Assembly (NCBI RefSeq): GCF_016714285.1
Contig: NZ_JADJNN010000042.1
Span: forward strand, 190,400 to 254,399
Direction of reading: 5' to 3'
Length of the DNA: 64,000 nucleotides
Source of the DNA: Nannocystis sp.
GTDB taxonomy: Bacteria > Myxococcota_A > Polyangia > Nannocystales > Nannocystaceae
Below the pieces are notes generated by a model. It did not search any database. It was given only the letters and a program-made list of their open reading frames with translations, and had not been told where the DNA came from. The position numbers and the translations under genes are program-made. This document shows, piece after piece, positions 53,978-62,039 of this stretch (the first letter of the stretch is position 1; the number at the start of each line of letters is the position of its first letter).

Positions 53978-54057
53978 GGCCTTCCCGACACGTCCCCTCG
54001 CGATGCCATCGCGGGGGGCGCCCCGGAGATCTCCCGGTTCTCGCGCAAAGAGGTTCC

Positions 54058-54580
54058 GGCGCGAACAATCGCAGCCGCTCCTCGACAAATTCTTCCAATG
54101 GTGCGACGAGCAGGCCATCGCCGCCCTCGACGGGACGCCGATCTCGCAGGCCCTCGGCTACGCCCGCAACCAGCGCGTCGCCCTCGGTCGTTTCGTGGAG
54201 GACGGGCGTTTGCCACTCGACAATAATATCTCCGAGCGCAACCTCCGTCGCGAGGTCCTCGGCAGGAAGAACTGGCTCTTCCTCGGCAGCGACGAGGGCG
54301 CGCGCGTCAACACTATCTTCGTCTCGCTCTTGGCCAGCTGCCAACTCCACGGCATCGATCCCTGGGCCTACCTCCGCGACCTCTTCTGCCTCCTGCGTAT
54401 GTGGCCGCCAGATCGGATCCTCGAGCTCGCCCCAGCCTTCTGGAAGCAGACTATCCAGCAGCAGGACACTCAGAAGCGCCTGGCCGCCAACGTCTTCCGC
54501 ACCGTCACGCTCGCTGATCATCCCTCGACCATGTAGCCCGAAGGCCGGCACCGGTCACCACGGCTTCACCGGACGCTTAC
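54058..54580 (+). pseudogene. IS66-family transposase, copy 2 C-terminal part with right inverted repeat
   Basis: The frame encodes FQWCDEQAIAALDGTPISQALGYARNQRVALGRF, LPLDNNISERNLRREVLGRKNWLFLGSDEG and runs to the stop at 54536. The stretch up to 54580 ends in CACGGCTTCACCGGACGCTTAC, whose complement begins GTAAGCGTC as IS66 termini do. The 5' two thirds are replaced by the group II intron. It is similar to, but distinct from, copy 1. Confidence 0.8.
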
Positions 54581-54734
54581 GAAAGTCCAGCCGCAGCGTC
54601 CGGCCCGACTCGGTGACCTCGAAGCACATGGTATCCGACATGATCAGCGTAAACGTGCCGGGCTTTGGCACAACCCGATCTACGATGAGCGCCCCGCCCT
54701 CGACCAGACTCAAGTCTTCCTCGTTGTTTGACAT
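54555..54734 (-). CDS. Small protein cut by an IS66 terminus
   Basis: About 59 residues from ATG 54734, four bases after GGAGG. The product (LSLVEGGALIVDRVVPKPGTF...) shows beta-strand character. Its last eight residues are encoded inside the IS66 right inverted repeat, so the reading frame was probably truncated by that insertion. Function unknown. Confidence 0.4.
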   Translation of the reverse strand: MSNNEEDLSLVEGGALIVDRVVPKPGTFTLIMSDTMCFEVTESGRTLRLDFRKRPVKPW

Positions 54735-54830
54735 CGAACCTCCGAGGCACAGATAGCGTCCCAAGGTTGGCGTCGTCACCATGGGCTCACAGGACGCATA
54801 CCTCTATGCACAGATCCTCGGGGTCACCGC

Positions 54831-54930
54831 TCAGCGGCGTCGCCGACGTCCCGGCTGGTGAGCGTGGGAAGGAAATTGCGGCGTAGATAACCTACACCGG
54901 CCTCCACGCGCCCTTTCTTTTCGGGGCTCC
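54831..54930 (-). pseudogene. istA: Middle fragment of an IS21 istA gene
   Basis: The minus strand encodes PEKKGRVEAGVGYLRRNFLP, the conserved K-G-(K/R)-V-E...V.Y(L/V)..NFLP segment near the end of the IstA integrase core. It stops at TGA 54833-54831 soon afterwards. It lies between the N- and C-terminal istA fragments in the right order. Confidence 0.6.
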
Positions 54931-54960
54931 GCGGCGGCGCCGGGTCGATCCGGCAGCCGT

Positions 54961-54987
54961 AGGGCGAAGGGCCGTCCCTACCGCGAT
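54961..54987 (+). repeat. Solo 3' tail of a group II intron
   Basis: The last 27 bases of the intron (ending CCGTCCCTACCGCGAT) recur here alone, with no domain V upstream. It overlaps the 3' end of the MYXO-CTERM gene and supplies that gene's stop codon on the other strand. Confidence 0.6.
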
Positions 54988-56234
54988 CGACCGTTGACCT
55001 GCCGGCGGCGCCGGCCCGCGATCACGAGTAGCAGGAATAGCCCGCCGCCGCTGCTGCCGGTCCCGAAGGTGCATGCACAGCCTCTGCCTTCGGCAGGGAG
55101 ATCATCGGCGCCCGCAGCATCCATGCCATCGCCCGTGCTTTCGCCATCCTCTGTTGAGGCTCCGGTTGTGGGGGCGTCGTCAGGCGGACCCGAGTCGACG
55201 AACAGACTCGCGTCGGGGCATATGGGAGCGAACGCCGCTTCGTATGGCCAGTTCGGCGGCGGCGCTGGTGGGAGGTCAGGATCGTAGGCTGCGCACTCGT
55301 CGCTCCACGTGTAGGCGTCTGTGGCGCACAGCTGGGCGTCGTCGCAGGGCAGCATTGGGTCGAGCGCGACGGGGCCCAGCTGCGCGACAACCTCGGGGGA
55401 GGGGCAGGTCTCGGCGGATGCGACGATCTCGCCTGTTCCGAGGTGGATCCGTTCCACGCGCGCGCACGTGGCGGTCCGACGGGATGTGCCGATGAACGCG
55501 CCCAAAAATTCAACAGAGGCGAGCTCACCGTCCACGATGAGCTGGTGGGCAAATTGGCCGCCGCTTGTCTCGGCAAGCGGCGGCAGGTCAGCAAAGATCG
55601 ATAGCCGGGTGTAGCCGTGAACGACACCACAGCCATTCGGCTGGTCGATGTCCCAGTATACTTCTGGGAAGCAGGAGCCGTCGTCGTAGAAGGGTATTAC
55701 CTCCGGGCAGCACGCGTAACCGAGGAGGCTGGTGTCGAGCGAGATACTCTCCGTCGTGAGGGCCGGGGCGGGGGGCATCGGCGCGGCGGCGAGGGCATCG
55801 TCGACGGTGAACATGAAGGACGCTACAAGTTGTGCGGGCTCGCAAGTCGAGAAGTCGACTTCCGAGGGCCCAAGGCCGTCGTTATCGACGACGAACTCCA
55901 CCGCGTAGGTCCCGCCTGCGACCAGCTGCGCCTGCGGGCGCCAGATCAGCACGTGAGGCAGGCCGGCGAGTTGGACGAGTTCGCCGGGGACTGCCTCGTC
56001 GGCGTGTTCCACAGCGATCGAGAGGTTCGGCGTCAGATCGGCGAGGCAGGTCGGTGAGTCCTCCTGGTCGGTCACGAACACGAATGCACCGTCGCGTGGG
56101 ACCGGAGACTCGCTGTGCGCCTCAATCCCTCCGATGCGCGGGCTGCCGTAGTAGCAAGGGTCGTACGAGCAGGGCTTCGCCGCGCGCGGCGCCAGAATGG
56201 TCAGGGCCGCCAAGGTGAGCGCGACGGTTCTCAT
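54978..56234 (-). CDS. Secreted protein with MYXO-CTERM-like anchor
   Basis: The 418-residue protein starts at ATG 56234 with a signal peptide (VALTLAALTILAPRAAKP). The body is Cys-rich and beta-rich (CSYDPCYYGSPRIGGIEAHSES, YACCPEVIPFYDDGSCF). After a Thr/Ser/Asp linker comes GCACTFG, a Gly/Leu helix and RRRRQ, which matches the MYXO-CTERM surface-sorting tail (Cys motif, membrane helix, basic cluster). It is probably processed and lipid-anchored to the outer surface. The final residues after RRRR and the stop lie in group II intron sequence, so the original stop has been replaced. Confidence 0.75.
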   Translation of the reverse strand: MRTVALTLAALTILAPRAAKPCSYDPCYYGSPRIGGIEAHSESPVPRDGAFVFVTDQEDSPTCLADLTPNLSIAVEHADEAVPGELVQLAGLPHVLIWRPQAQLVAGGTYAVEFVVDNDGLGPSEVDFSTCEPAQLVASFMFTVDDALAAAPMPPAPALTTESISLDTSLLGYACCPEVIPFYDDGSCFPEVYWDIDQPNGCGVVHGYTRLSIFADLPPLAETSGGQFAHQLIVDGELASVEFLGAFIGTSRRTATCARVERIHLGTGEIVASAETCPSPEVVAQLGPVALDPMLPCDDAQLCATDAYTWSDECAAYDPDLPPAPPPNWPYEAAFAPICPDASLFVDSGPPDDAPTTGASTEDGESTGDGMDAAGADDLPAEGRGCACTFGTGSSGGGLFLLLVIAGRRRRQVNGRSR

Positions 56235-57028
56235 CGCGCCAGCGTACCGTCTACCCACACGGAGCACCAGTCGATTCAAGGCGCGGCGCGCTTAATCTCA
56301 AGCCACCCAACGACATCACCCAGACGCCCGGAGCGGGCGCCCACGTGAGGCCGGCGCCCAGATACGGCCGATGCGCTCGCCGCGTCCGTCGGTGGCCCGC
56401 AGCCCGCAGGCGGGACGGCCTGTCCCATCCGCTGGCCGGGCGCATGGGGTGTTGGTGCGTTGTTGGGTTGTTGCGCAGCAATCTCGGCGGCTTCGTGAGC
56501 GGCGCCGTGGCTGGCCGGCTTTCGCACCCAGATTGTCCGAGCGTAGCTTCACGCCTTGCGGCGGCCGAAGCTCAAGCGCGGCAGCCTTGGCCTCACCCTC
56601 GAGGCCATGCGGCGACGGCAGCTCGCGCTCCAGCAGGAGTCCAGGTGGGTAGACTGGTGGTGGCGGGCTTCATGAAAGGCCCAGTGGCCGCGGTCACCCG
56701 GTAGAGATCGCTCATGAACCACGAAACGCGGCGAGCGATCGCCCTCTGGCGAATGAGTGTTCTGGGGCCGCTCGTCAGCATGGACCTGGAACACGCGCAG
56801 CCCAGGCAGCAGGAGGTTTGCCAGCACCGCCGCCGCCGCGTAGACCGCCGCTCGCGCTCATCACATGCAGCACAGGCCCGGCCGGCTTCCGGCTGCGTGC
56901 CCGCCATCGGCGACCCGAACGCGGCGAGACCTTGCTTGCCGCCTGTTTCGACCGCCGGATCCGCAGGAACCCGGCGAGCCCTCGGTACAGATCGACAGGG
57001 CCGTGCTCGGCGAGTTGCTCGACGCTTA
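56235..57028. other. Region of relics without an intact gene
   Basis: About 800 bp. At 56517-56566 (plus) the sequence repeats the end of the intron reverse transcriptase (TTTCGCACCCAGATTGTCCG type). Around 56800-56850 (minus) an AVYAAAAVL membrane segment resembles the small protein at 47762-48001, preceded by LSVEQLAEHGPVDLYRGLAGFLR. A stretch near 56590-56620 encodes LTLEAMRRRQ, which recurs in the decayed IS66 at about 62760. No frame has start, length and domain to be called a gene. Confidence 0.45.
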
Positions 57029-57633
57029 GTGCGCCGGGATAAACCGGCAGAGAAGGAGGAGATGAAAGAGCTCTACATCGAAGGAGTAGCGAACCACGAT
57101 GACCCCGAGTCCTGCGCCGGCACCCGCGAGGTGCAGGTGAAGCATCGGACAGGGGCACGTGCAGGCCGGGTATTGAGCCGCGAAATCAGGTACTCTAGGG
57201 CGCCGACGCTGTTAAGCGAAGCGGAAGGCAACACGCACCGAACCGAGAGCGCGAGGCGCGGTGCGGCCCTGCGCGGTCGAAGACCCCGTGCATGCACGGA
57301 ACCTCTTTGCGCGAGAACCGGGAGATCTCCGGGGCGCCCCCCGTGATGGCATTGCGAGGGGACGTGTCGGGAAGGCCATGAGCCTGGAGCGCTGGCCAAG
57401 CGATCGATGTTAGTCGGCACAGGTAGAGCAAGAACTTTCCCGCCCTGGTCTTCCCGCAGATATGCGTGAAGCCAAGGAAGTCGAAGGTCAGTTTTCGCAC
57501 CCAGGCCGTTCGAGCCTGGCACCACGCCTTGCGGCTCCCAACGAACATTGATAGAGTGCGGTAGTTCCGCTCGCTCGGATCTGTGCGGGGGGCGGCCCGA
57601 GCCTGAAGGGCGAAGGGCCGTCCCTACCGCGAT
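57029..57633 (+). mobile_element. Internally deleted group II intron (ORF-less)
   Basis: The segment begins GTGCGCC, the group II 5' consensus, and continues with the leader typical of such introns (encoding KELYIEGVANHDDPESCAG), matches the larger copy from 57298 to about 57385, then jumps to two short pieces of the reverse transcriptase end and to a partial domain V, domain VI and the terminal CCCTACCGCGAT at 57633. Nearly all of the reverse transcriptase is deleted. The 5' strand of domain V has lost its GAGCCG start, so self-splicing is doubtful. Confidence 0.65.
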
Positions 57634-57680
57634 CGTCCCTACCGCGATCGTCCCTACCGCGATCGTCCCTACCGCGATCA
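57621..57680 (+). repeat. Four tandem copies of a 15-bp intron-tail unit
   Basis: TCCCTACCGCGATCG is repeated at 57621, 57636, 57651 and 57666 (last copy ends CA). The unit is the 3' terminus of the group II intron plus two bases, so the end of the intron has been amplified. Confidence 0.8.
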
Positions 57681-57698
57681 GCTCAAGGATCACCGGGG

Positions 57699-58973
57699 CT
57701 ACTTCCCACTTTTATTCGGGGGCCAACATTTGTTGCGGATCTGAGCTGCATAGAACCATTTGGCGAACGCATCATAGTTGCCATTGTTGCTCGTCGCCAC
57801 ATCAAAAAGACCCTTGACTACAAGCGCCCTTGAATTGACCGCGTTGTCGCAATGGCAGTTAGTGGGGGGGTCGCAATGGCCATTGGCGGGGTTTTCAGCT
57901 TTTGGATCACATCCAGTGCATGCGCTGGAACAGTAATGGGTAACATGGCTCATCTCGTGCATCAAGGTAAATGCAATGGTTTCGGGACTAGCTTTCCCAC
58001 CCCCCCCGCATAGCCATACCCATCGTTCGTTGTTGGGCAGAAACCTATTGGATCCGCCCGCACTCGTACAGCTCATCCAACAAAACGGGGTGCCACCCGG
58101 GACATTCGACCAGTCATTTGTGACCATTGCGATGTCGCTATGGTAGTATGCCCGACTGAACTTGTGTGCGACTTTTAGGAAGGACTTGTCGCTATAGGGA
58201 CCGAACCAGTATTCAAATGAGCAACGGTGACCATTGTAAACAACCCAGTCATTAGCTTTCCAGACCCCCTCACGCTTCTGTTGGTTCTTCCACATGTACT
58301 CAATCGTCCGCAAGATGGAGATGGCGAGTTGCTGCTCAATAAGATAGCCCTCCCAGAAGCGGGACGCCCAGTCATTCGCGGAAACGCCGCAGAAATTGAT
58401 GAACTTAGATTTGATCGGCCTAACAGTCCAGCCAATTTTGAGGAGTTCATCTAGGTTCGATGAGCAGTTGACTTGCCCGGGCACCGGATCGGGAGGATCA
58501 GGAGGAGTACAGGCACCTCCCGCTTCATTACAGAGGGCAACACTCTTGGGCTTCACCGACAGTTCTGAAATCCCATGAAATCCATCGCACGGGCTGTAGC
58601 TGCTTGAGACATCCACTCCGGCGCGTAGAGCTTCATTAAGGAAGAAGTCAGGATCGTCGCACGGTTGGTCGCTCGGGCGGACTGCCTTTGGCCCGGGCGC
58701 TACTTTGTTGAACGCACTGCGCTGGTTTTGCCCGCTGCAACTGTCACAACCTTGCTTTGCAGCCGTTCGAGTGCACTGTCCGTTCGTGGGTGCTCGACAT
58801 CCGCGTGGAGCTTCCATTCTACCCAACTCTGCCGCATCAACATGTGAACAGTGGCACGACTTAGGTCGCATCACACTGCTTGGTACAGATGCGACAGTCG
58901 AACTTCTATTCGTGTCGAGACTCACTCTACTGCTCGGAATTCTTCTCGCGTTGTTGTCAACGGTGTTCCTCAT
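57699..58973 (-). CDS. Putative zinc metallopeptidase (aspzincin/M35-like), low GC
   Basis: The up-to-424-residue product has a zinc motif MHEMSHVTHYC (HEXXH) about 90 residues from the end, followed by Cys-rich turns (CTGCDP, CDPPTNCHCDNA) and a late NGNYDAFAKWFYAAQ segment that recalls the NADNYEYFA block of M35 deuterolysin-type enzymes; the exact GTXD motif is not seen. A Pro linker (PPDPPDPVPG) separates an N-terminal part. No convincing signal peptide is seen at ATG 58973, so the start is uncertain. Base composition is clearly more AT-rich than the neighbours, suggesting horizontal origin. Confidence 0.6.
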   Translation of the reverse strand: MRNTVDNNARRIPSSRVSLDTNRSSTVASVPSSVMRPKSCHCSHVDAAELGRMEAPRGCRAPTNGQCTRTAAKQGCDSCSGQNQRSAFNKVAPGPKAVRPSDQPCDDPDFFLNEALRAGVDVSSSYSPCDGFHGISELSVKPKSVALCNEAGGACTPPDPPDPVPGQVNCSSNLDELLKIGWTVRPIKSKFINFCGVSANDWASRFWEGYLIEQQLAISILRTIEYMWKNQQKREGVWKANDWVVYNGHRCSFEYWFGPYSDKSFLKVAHKFSRAYYHSDIAMVTNDWSNVPGGTPFCWMSCTSAGGSNRFLPNNERWVWLCGGGGKASPETIAFTLMHEMSHVTHYCSSACTGCDPKAENPANGHCDPPTNCHCDNAVNSRALVVKGLFDVATSNNGNYDAFAKWFYAAQIRNKCWPPNKSGK

Positions 58974-59060
58974 GGTAGTATACGCTTTCTTTGCTACAGG
59001 GTGCGTTCATGGAATAGATCTGCGACGAGCAGATTGCAATTGATCTCACGAACGGTGTAA

Positions 59061-59420
59061 TCAATTCACGCAACTAACATTCGCGCATTCCCAATGTAAG
59101 TAGCGACGCCGGCGTGATGCTGGCGGACCGGCCACCAAGGCGAGGGACGATCGAGAGACAGGGAATGCCCTGAAGGGCTCGTTGTATTGTACTTGCAGGA
59201 TAGCATCGACCAACCTGGGAGCATCGCTCGTGGACGGGGAGGGCGAATCAGTGGACGTGGGCTGAGTTTCGGCGTTCGGCCTGGACGAGTTTGAGTCGGT
59301 TTCGTCGCTTGTCGAGGTAGGGATAGCACTCGTGGCCTCGTCGGCCGCACATGAGTTGTACACGAGCATCCCGAGCATGGCGCTTAAGTAGGTAGATTTA
59401 TGCGCTATTGCGAGCCGCAT
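59061..59420 (-). CDS. Short lipoprotein-like protein, low GC
   Basis: The 119-residue frame has a signal-like start (YLSAMLGMLVYNSCAADE) with a possible lipobox, a Thr/Ser/Asp/Pro linker and a short C-terminal part with little structure. It shares the AT-rich composition of the metallopeptidase gene 90 bp downstream and may be the N-terminal remnant of a larger lipoprotein. Confidence 0.45.
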   Translation of the reverse strand: MRLAIAHKSTYLSAMLGMLVYNSCAADEATSAIPTSTSDETDSNSSRPNAETQPTSTDSPSPSTSDAPRLVDAILQVQYNEPFRAFPVSRSSLALVAGPPASRRRRYLHWECANVSCVN

Positions 59421-59609
59421 GCAGATTATACTTCCTATGTAGAACGAATTGGAGAACTGCGAATTTCTTTGAGAATCTCACGGTACAAGATCTCGGCACT
59501 CGAGGGGGAGCAGAGATGGAAAATTGCGAGGAGAAAAGTCACGCATATTTAGGGCGTAATCGGTCGTACAGCGGCATCTCCTACCTCAAGATCCTCACCG
59601 ACGACGGGA

Positions 59610-60050
59610 TCATGCGCGCGCCTCCAGGACGGGTGGGCGCGGAGCGGTCTGTCGTGCACGGAGTACGCGGCCAAGGTCGACCTGGCCCTGTTCGCCGGGC
59701 AAGGTCGAGAGGCGCAGGAACGCCTCGGCCTTTGGGCGCGGCCGGATCGCCGCCACGATCTCGCGGAAGCGCGAGCACTGCCCCGTGTAGCCACGCTCCT
59801 GCACCATCTGCAGCAGCCGGCTCGCGCGCAGCTTTGGGTAGGTCTCCAGCGTCTCTCGGATGAATGGCAGATACGGGTCGACCATCGACGGCCGCGGCAT
59901 CGTCACCGCACGCACGACATCAGCCTGCCCAAGCACACGCATCACGACGCTCGGGTGCACGCTGATCTGCCGTCCGATCGTCCCGATCGGCCAGCCCTCG
60001 GCGTGATGTAGGCGCACGATCTCCGACTCGACTTCGGGTGTTGTCTTCAC
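59610..60050 (-). pseudogene. istA: 5' part of an IS21 istA gene
   Basis: The first 125 residues are IstA: an HTH (VESEIVRLHHAEGWPIGTIGRQISVHPSVVMRVL), YLPFIRETLETYPKLRASRLLQMVQERGYTG, and LSTLPGEQGQVDLG at the start of the DDE core. It then loses similarity at about 59660. ATG 60050 overlaps the gene upstream by four bases. Confidence 0.75.
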
Positions 60051-60418
60051 AGGTCACCTCCCAGGAGGCGAAGCTGCCGGAAATCACCGACGCCGTGGAT
60101 CCGGCCCCTCGCGTGCCCGTGCATTCGCGTGGAGAAATCCACGAGCGGGCTGCAGCGCCCGCCGAGGTCGGCGCCTGGGAAAGCCCAGTCGATGTAGTCC
60201 GGCGCCTTGGCGTCCACAAAATGTACAGCCTCGAGCAGGCCCCCCTTCCACATCGCCAGCCCCTCCAGCACCGTCACCAGTGCCCGCGGGTGCTCGCTCC
60301 GATGCGGCAGCTTGGCCTTCAGCAGATCCCCCTCCGGGCTCATCACCAGGATCTGCAGGTCCGCCTCGCAGACCCGCGTCACGGCTCTCCATCTCGATGA
60401 ATTCATGATCCGTGTCAC
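60047..60418 (-). CDS. Accessory protein of the IS21-like element, unknown
   Basis: About 123 residues; the first 15 (TRIMNSSRWRAV) probably come from the interrupted neighbour sequence. The body (DLQILVMSPEGDLLKAKLPHRSEHPRALVTVLEGLAMWKG, DFSTRMHGHARGRIHGVGDFRQLRLLGG) is protein-like, and the four-base overlap with istA suggests one transcription unit. I recognise no family. Confidence 0.4.
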   Translation of the reverse strand: MTRIMNSSRWRAVTRVCEADLQILVMSPEGDLLKAKLPHRSEHPRALVTVLEGLAMWKGGLLEAVHFVDAKAPDYIDWAFPGADLGGRCSPLVDFSTRMHGHARGRIHGVGDFRQLRLLGGDL

Positions 60419-60490
60419 GCAGGTAGGCGATATCCTGGGTACGCCCGCCTATATGGCACCAGAGCAATTACAAGGCATGCAGGCTACTGC
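60400..60490 (+). pseudogene. Fragment of a second Ser/Thr kinase (activation loop)
   Basis: The plus strand encodes VTQVGDILGTPAYMAPEQLQG, the invariant activation-loop/APE block of eukaryotic-like kinases. It is on the opposite strand from the split kinase and flanked by the IS21 accessory gene. Only about 30 residues survive. Confidence 0.7.
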
Positions 60491-60907
60491 TGCGCGTGGT
60501 CCCCGCGTGATGTCCGGGCGGGTACCGAAACTACCACCGTGCGCCGGGCTCGCTGAGCTGCCGGTCACCGGGTGAGCCGCGCCGAGCTTCTTGAGGGAGC
60601 GGCCCGCCGGGCGAGTCAAGAAAACTGGTGGAACGACCGTCTAGCTTGCTTGCGAGCTGTCGGAAGGGGCGGAGGCTGGGTGCGCTCAGTAGAAGCTGAA
60701 CTGCTGAACTGATTACTGTCGCATCGTGGCCGCCCGAGAGCACCGACCGCGGGGGCCCACCCGTTGCCAGCTCTTTGCCAAAACTTGGGGCAAGGCGGGG
60801 CAACGGGGGGCAAGCCGGAGCAAGCTGACCCTCTCAAATCGCCCCAATTCGTGGGAATGCGGCCGGTCGGTGGGCTGCGGGGCGGTCTGAGAGAGTCGGC
60901 GATACTT
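60491..60907. other. Right-end segment of the element, no gene
   Basis: About 420 bp between the kinase fragment and the right repeat. It has short direct repeats of GGGGCAA type near 60780-60830 and no coding frame I can support. It may be the attachment-site arm region of the element. Confidence 0.35.
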
Positions 60908-60923
60908 GGGCTTGAAGTCGCGG
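60908..60923 (+). repeat. Right attachment-site-like direct repeat
   Basis: GGGCTTGAAGTCGCGG; the complement encodes (H)RDFKP in the N-terminal kinase half. It matches the left repeat at 15 of 16 positions; the difference is a synonymous third position of the Lys codon. Confidence 0.75.
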
Positions 60924-61515
60924 TGGATGATGCCGGCGGCGTGCGCCGCGGAGGCCACGCCCGGCCTGGAGAGAGGGGTCGGGGAGGTCCTCCGGAGGGG
61001 CGGGGCACGGCGGCGAGCCAGGCACGCAGGGTGCTGCCCCGGACCAGCTCCATCACCACGTAGACGCCGTCCTCGTACTCGTTGGCCTCGTGGACGGCGA
61101 CCACGTGGGGGTGGGTGATCTTGGCCATCGCCCGGGCCTCGCGGAGCATGCGGGCCCGGGAGAGCGGGTCGGCCACTTTCTCGCCGCGGACCAGCTTGAT
61201 CGCCACCTTGCGGTCGAGGCGGCGATCGTAGGCGACGTTGACGGTCCCCATGGCGCCCTGGCCGAGGCGCTCGAGCAGGATGAAGTGGCCGAGGGCCGCG
61301 CCGAGGGCCGGGGTTTGCCGGTCGGACGCGGCGCCCAAGGTCGACGCACCGAGCGTGCTGTCCAGCGAGGCGTCGCTGCGCTCGCGTTGGAGCGCGGCGA
61401 TGACGGCGAGGCAGCTCGAGCAGCGGGCGAGGTGGGCCTCGAGGCGACGGCGAAGCTCGGGCGAGGCGTGGCCAGCGAAAAAGTCCGCGACCTCGGATTC
61501 GCGCGGGCAATCCAT
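60908..61515 (-). pseudogene. N-terminal half of a Ser/Thr kinase, split and frameshifted
   Basis: From ATG 61515 the protein opens with a zinc-finger-like segment (CPRESEVADFFAGHASPELRRRLEAHLARCSSC), as in anti-sigma zf-HC2 domains, a linker and a kinase N-lobe: LGQGAMGTVNVAYD, VAIKLV, HPHVVAVHEA, VVMELVRGSTLRAWLA. The line to the catalytic loop (ASAAHAAGIIHRDFKP) needs two frameshifts between about 60935 and 61010. It ends at the right repeat; beyond it the frame enters element sequence. Joined to the piece at 31424-33818 it would give zinc finger, complete kinase, membrane helix and TPRs. Confidence 0.8.
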
Positions 61516-61691
61516 GGTGTCGAGCTTCGCGGGTAGCATGCGAGAGCCTCGGGTATACCGGGACACCGCGGGCGGCACAAGCGCCCGGACAGCGGCTCGT
61601 GCGGAGCTGGCACGGGTACTGACCGCTTCAGTCCCTGGGAAAGCTCGACTTCACTCTCCAGCCGACGGTCGAGGCTCGAAGGCGACGGGCA

Positions 61692-61895
61692 GTCACGGCG
61701 AGGCGGATGGTGGCGTCGGCGCCGAGGCCGGGGCGCGGATCTCGACGGCGCCATCGCCGTCGTTGCGCACCCAATCGTAGTCACCGAAGATCGGGCATGG
61801 CGGCGGCCCTCGCCACTCGATGAACGAGAGGTCGTCGATATCCAGGGTGGTGACATCGTCGCGGCCGGGATAGTCGATGCGGAAGTACAGCGTCA
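61692..61895 (-). pseudogene. C-terminal remnant of an unknown gene
   Basis: The minus strand encodes LTLYFRIDYPGRDDVTTLDI, then DDLSFIEWRGPPPCPIFGDYDW and a Pro/Ala/Ser tail ending at TGA 61694-61692. An in-frame TAG lies just upstream (near 61896), so the N-terminal part is missing. It resembles the end of a secreted carbohydrate-binding or lipoprotein-type protein; no family is assigned. Confidence 0.45.
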
Positions 61896-62039
61896 GCTAC
61901 CTCGTGGAGGTTCCCGAGACGCGTACGCGCTTCATGCATACTCGCCACCACGTCGTAGCGTAGACTAAAAACCGAGGACGCTTGCCGGCGGGGGATGGCA
62001 CAAATGACCGAGGACCTGCAAGAGGGTACGTGAGGCGCT

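Larger units (their letters stand above)
52400..54057 (-). mobile_element. Group II intron, 5'-truncated, with its reverse transcriptase
   Basis: The 3' end is marked by a recognisable domain V, a domain VI-like stem and the terminal CCCTACCGCGAT, immediately before resumed istA sequence. The 5' side starts at GGAACCTC (54057), where homology to the second copy at 57298 also starts, but that copy has about 270 more bases upstream. So this copy lacks the 5' end and most of domain I. It abuts IS66 sequence. Confidence 0.75.
33803..60923. mobile_element. Putative integrative element inserted in a kinase gene
   Basis: The 27-kb segment is flanked by a 16-bp direct repeat (15 of 16 identical), has a tyrosine recombinase 25 bp inside its left end, and separates two complementary kinase halves. 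It carries a partition module with a repeat array, which is plasmid-like, but no recognisable replication or conjugation gene. Cargo includes lipoproteins, a double kinase, small unknown paralogues, a metallopeptidase and a dense collection of IS and intron debris in its right third. Whether it is one element or a nested set is not settled, since a second integrase remnant and a further kinase fragment lie inside. Confidence 0.7.
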
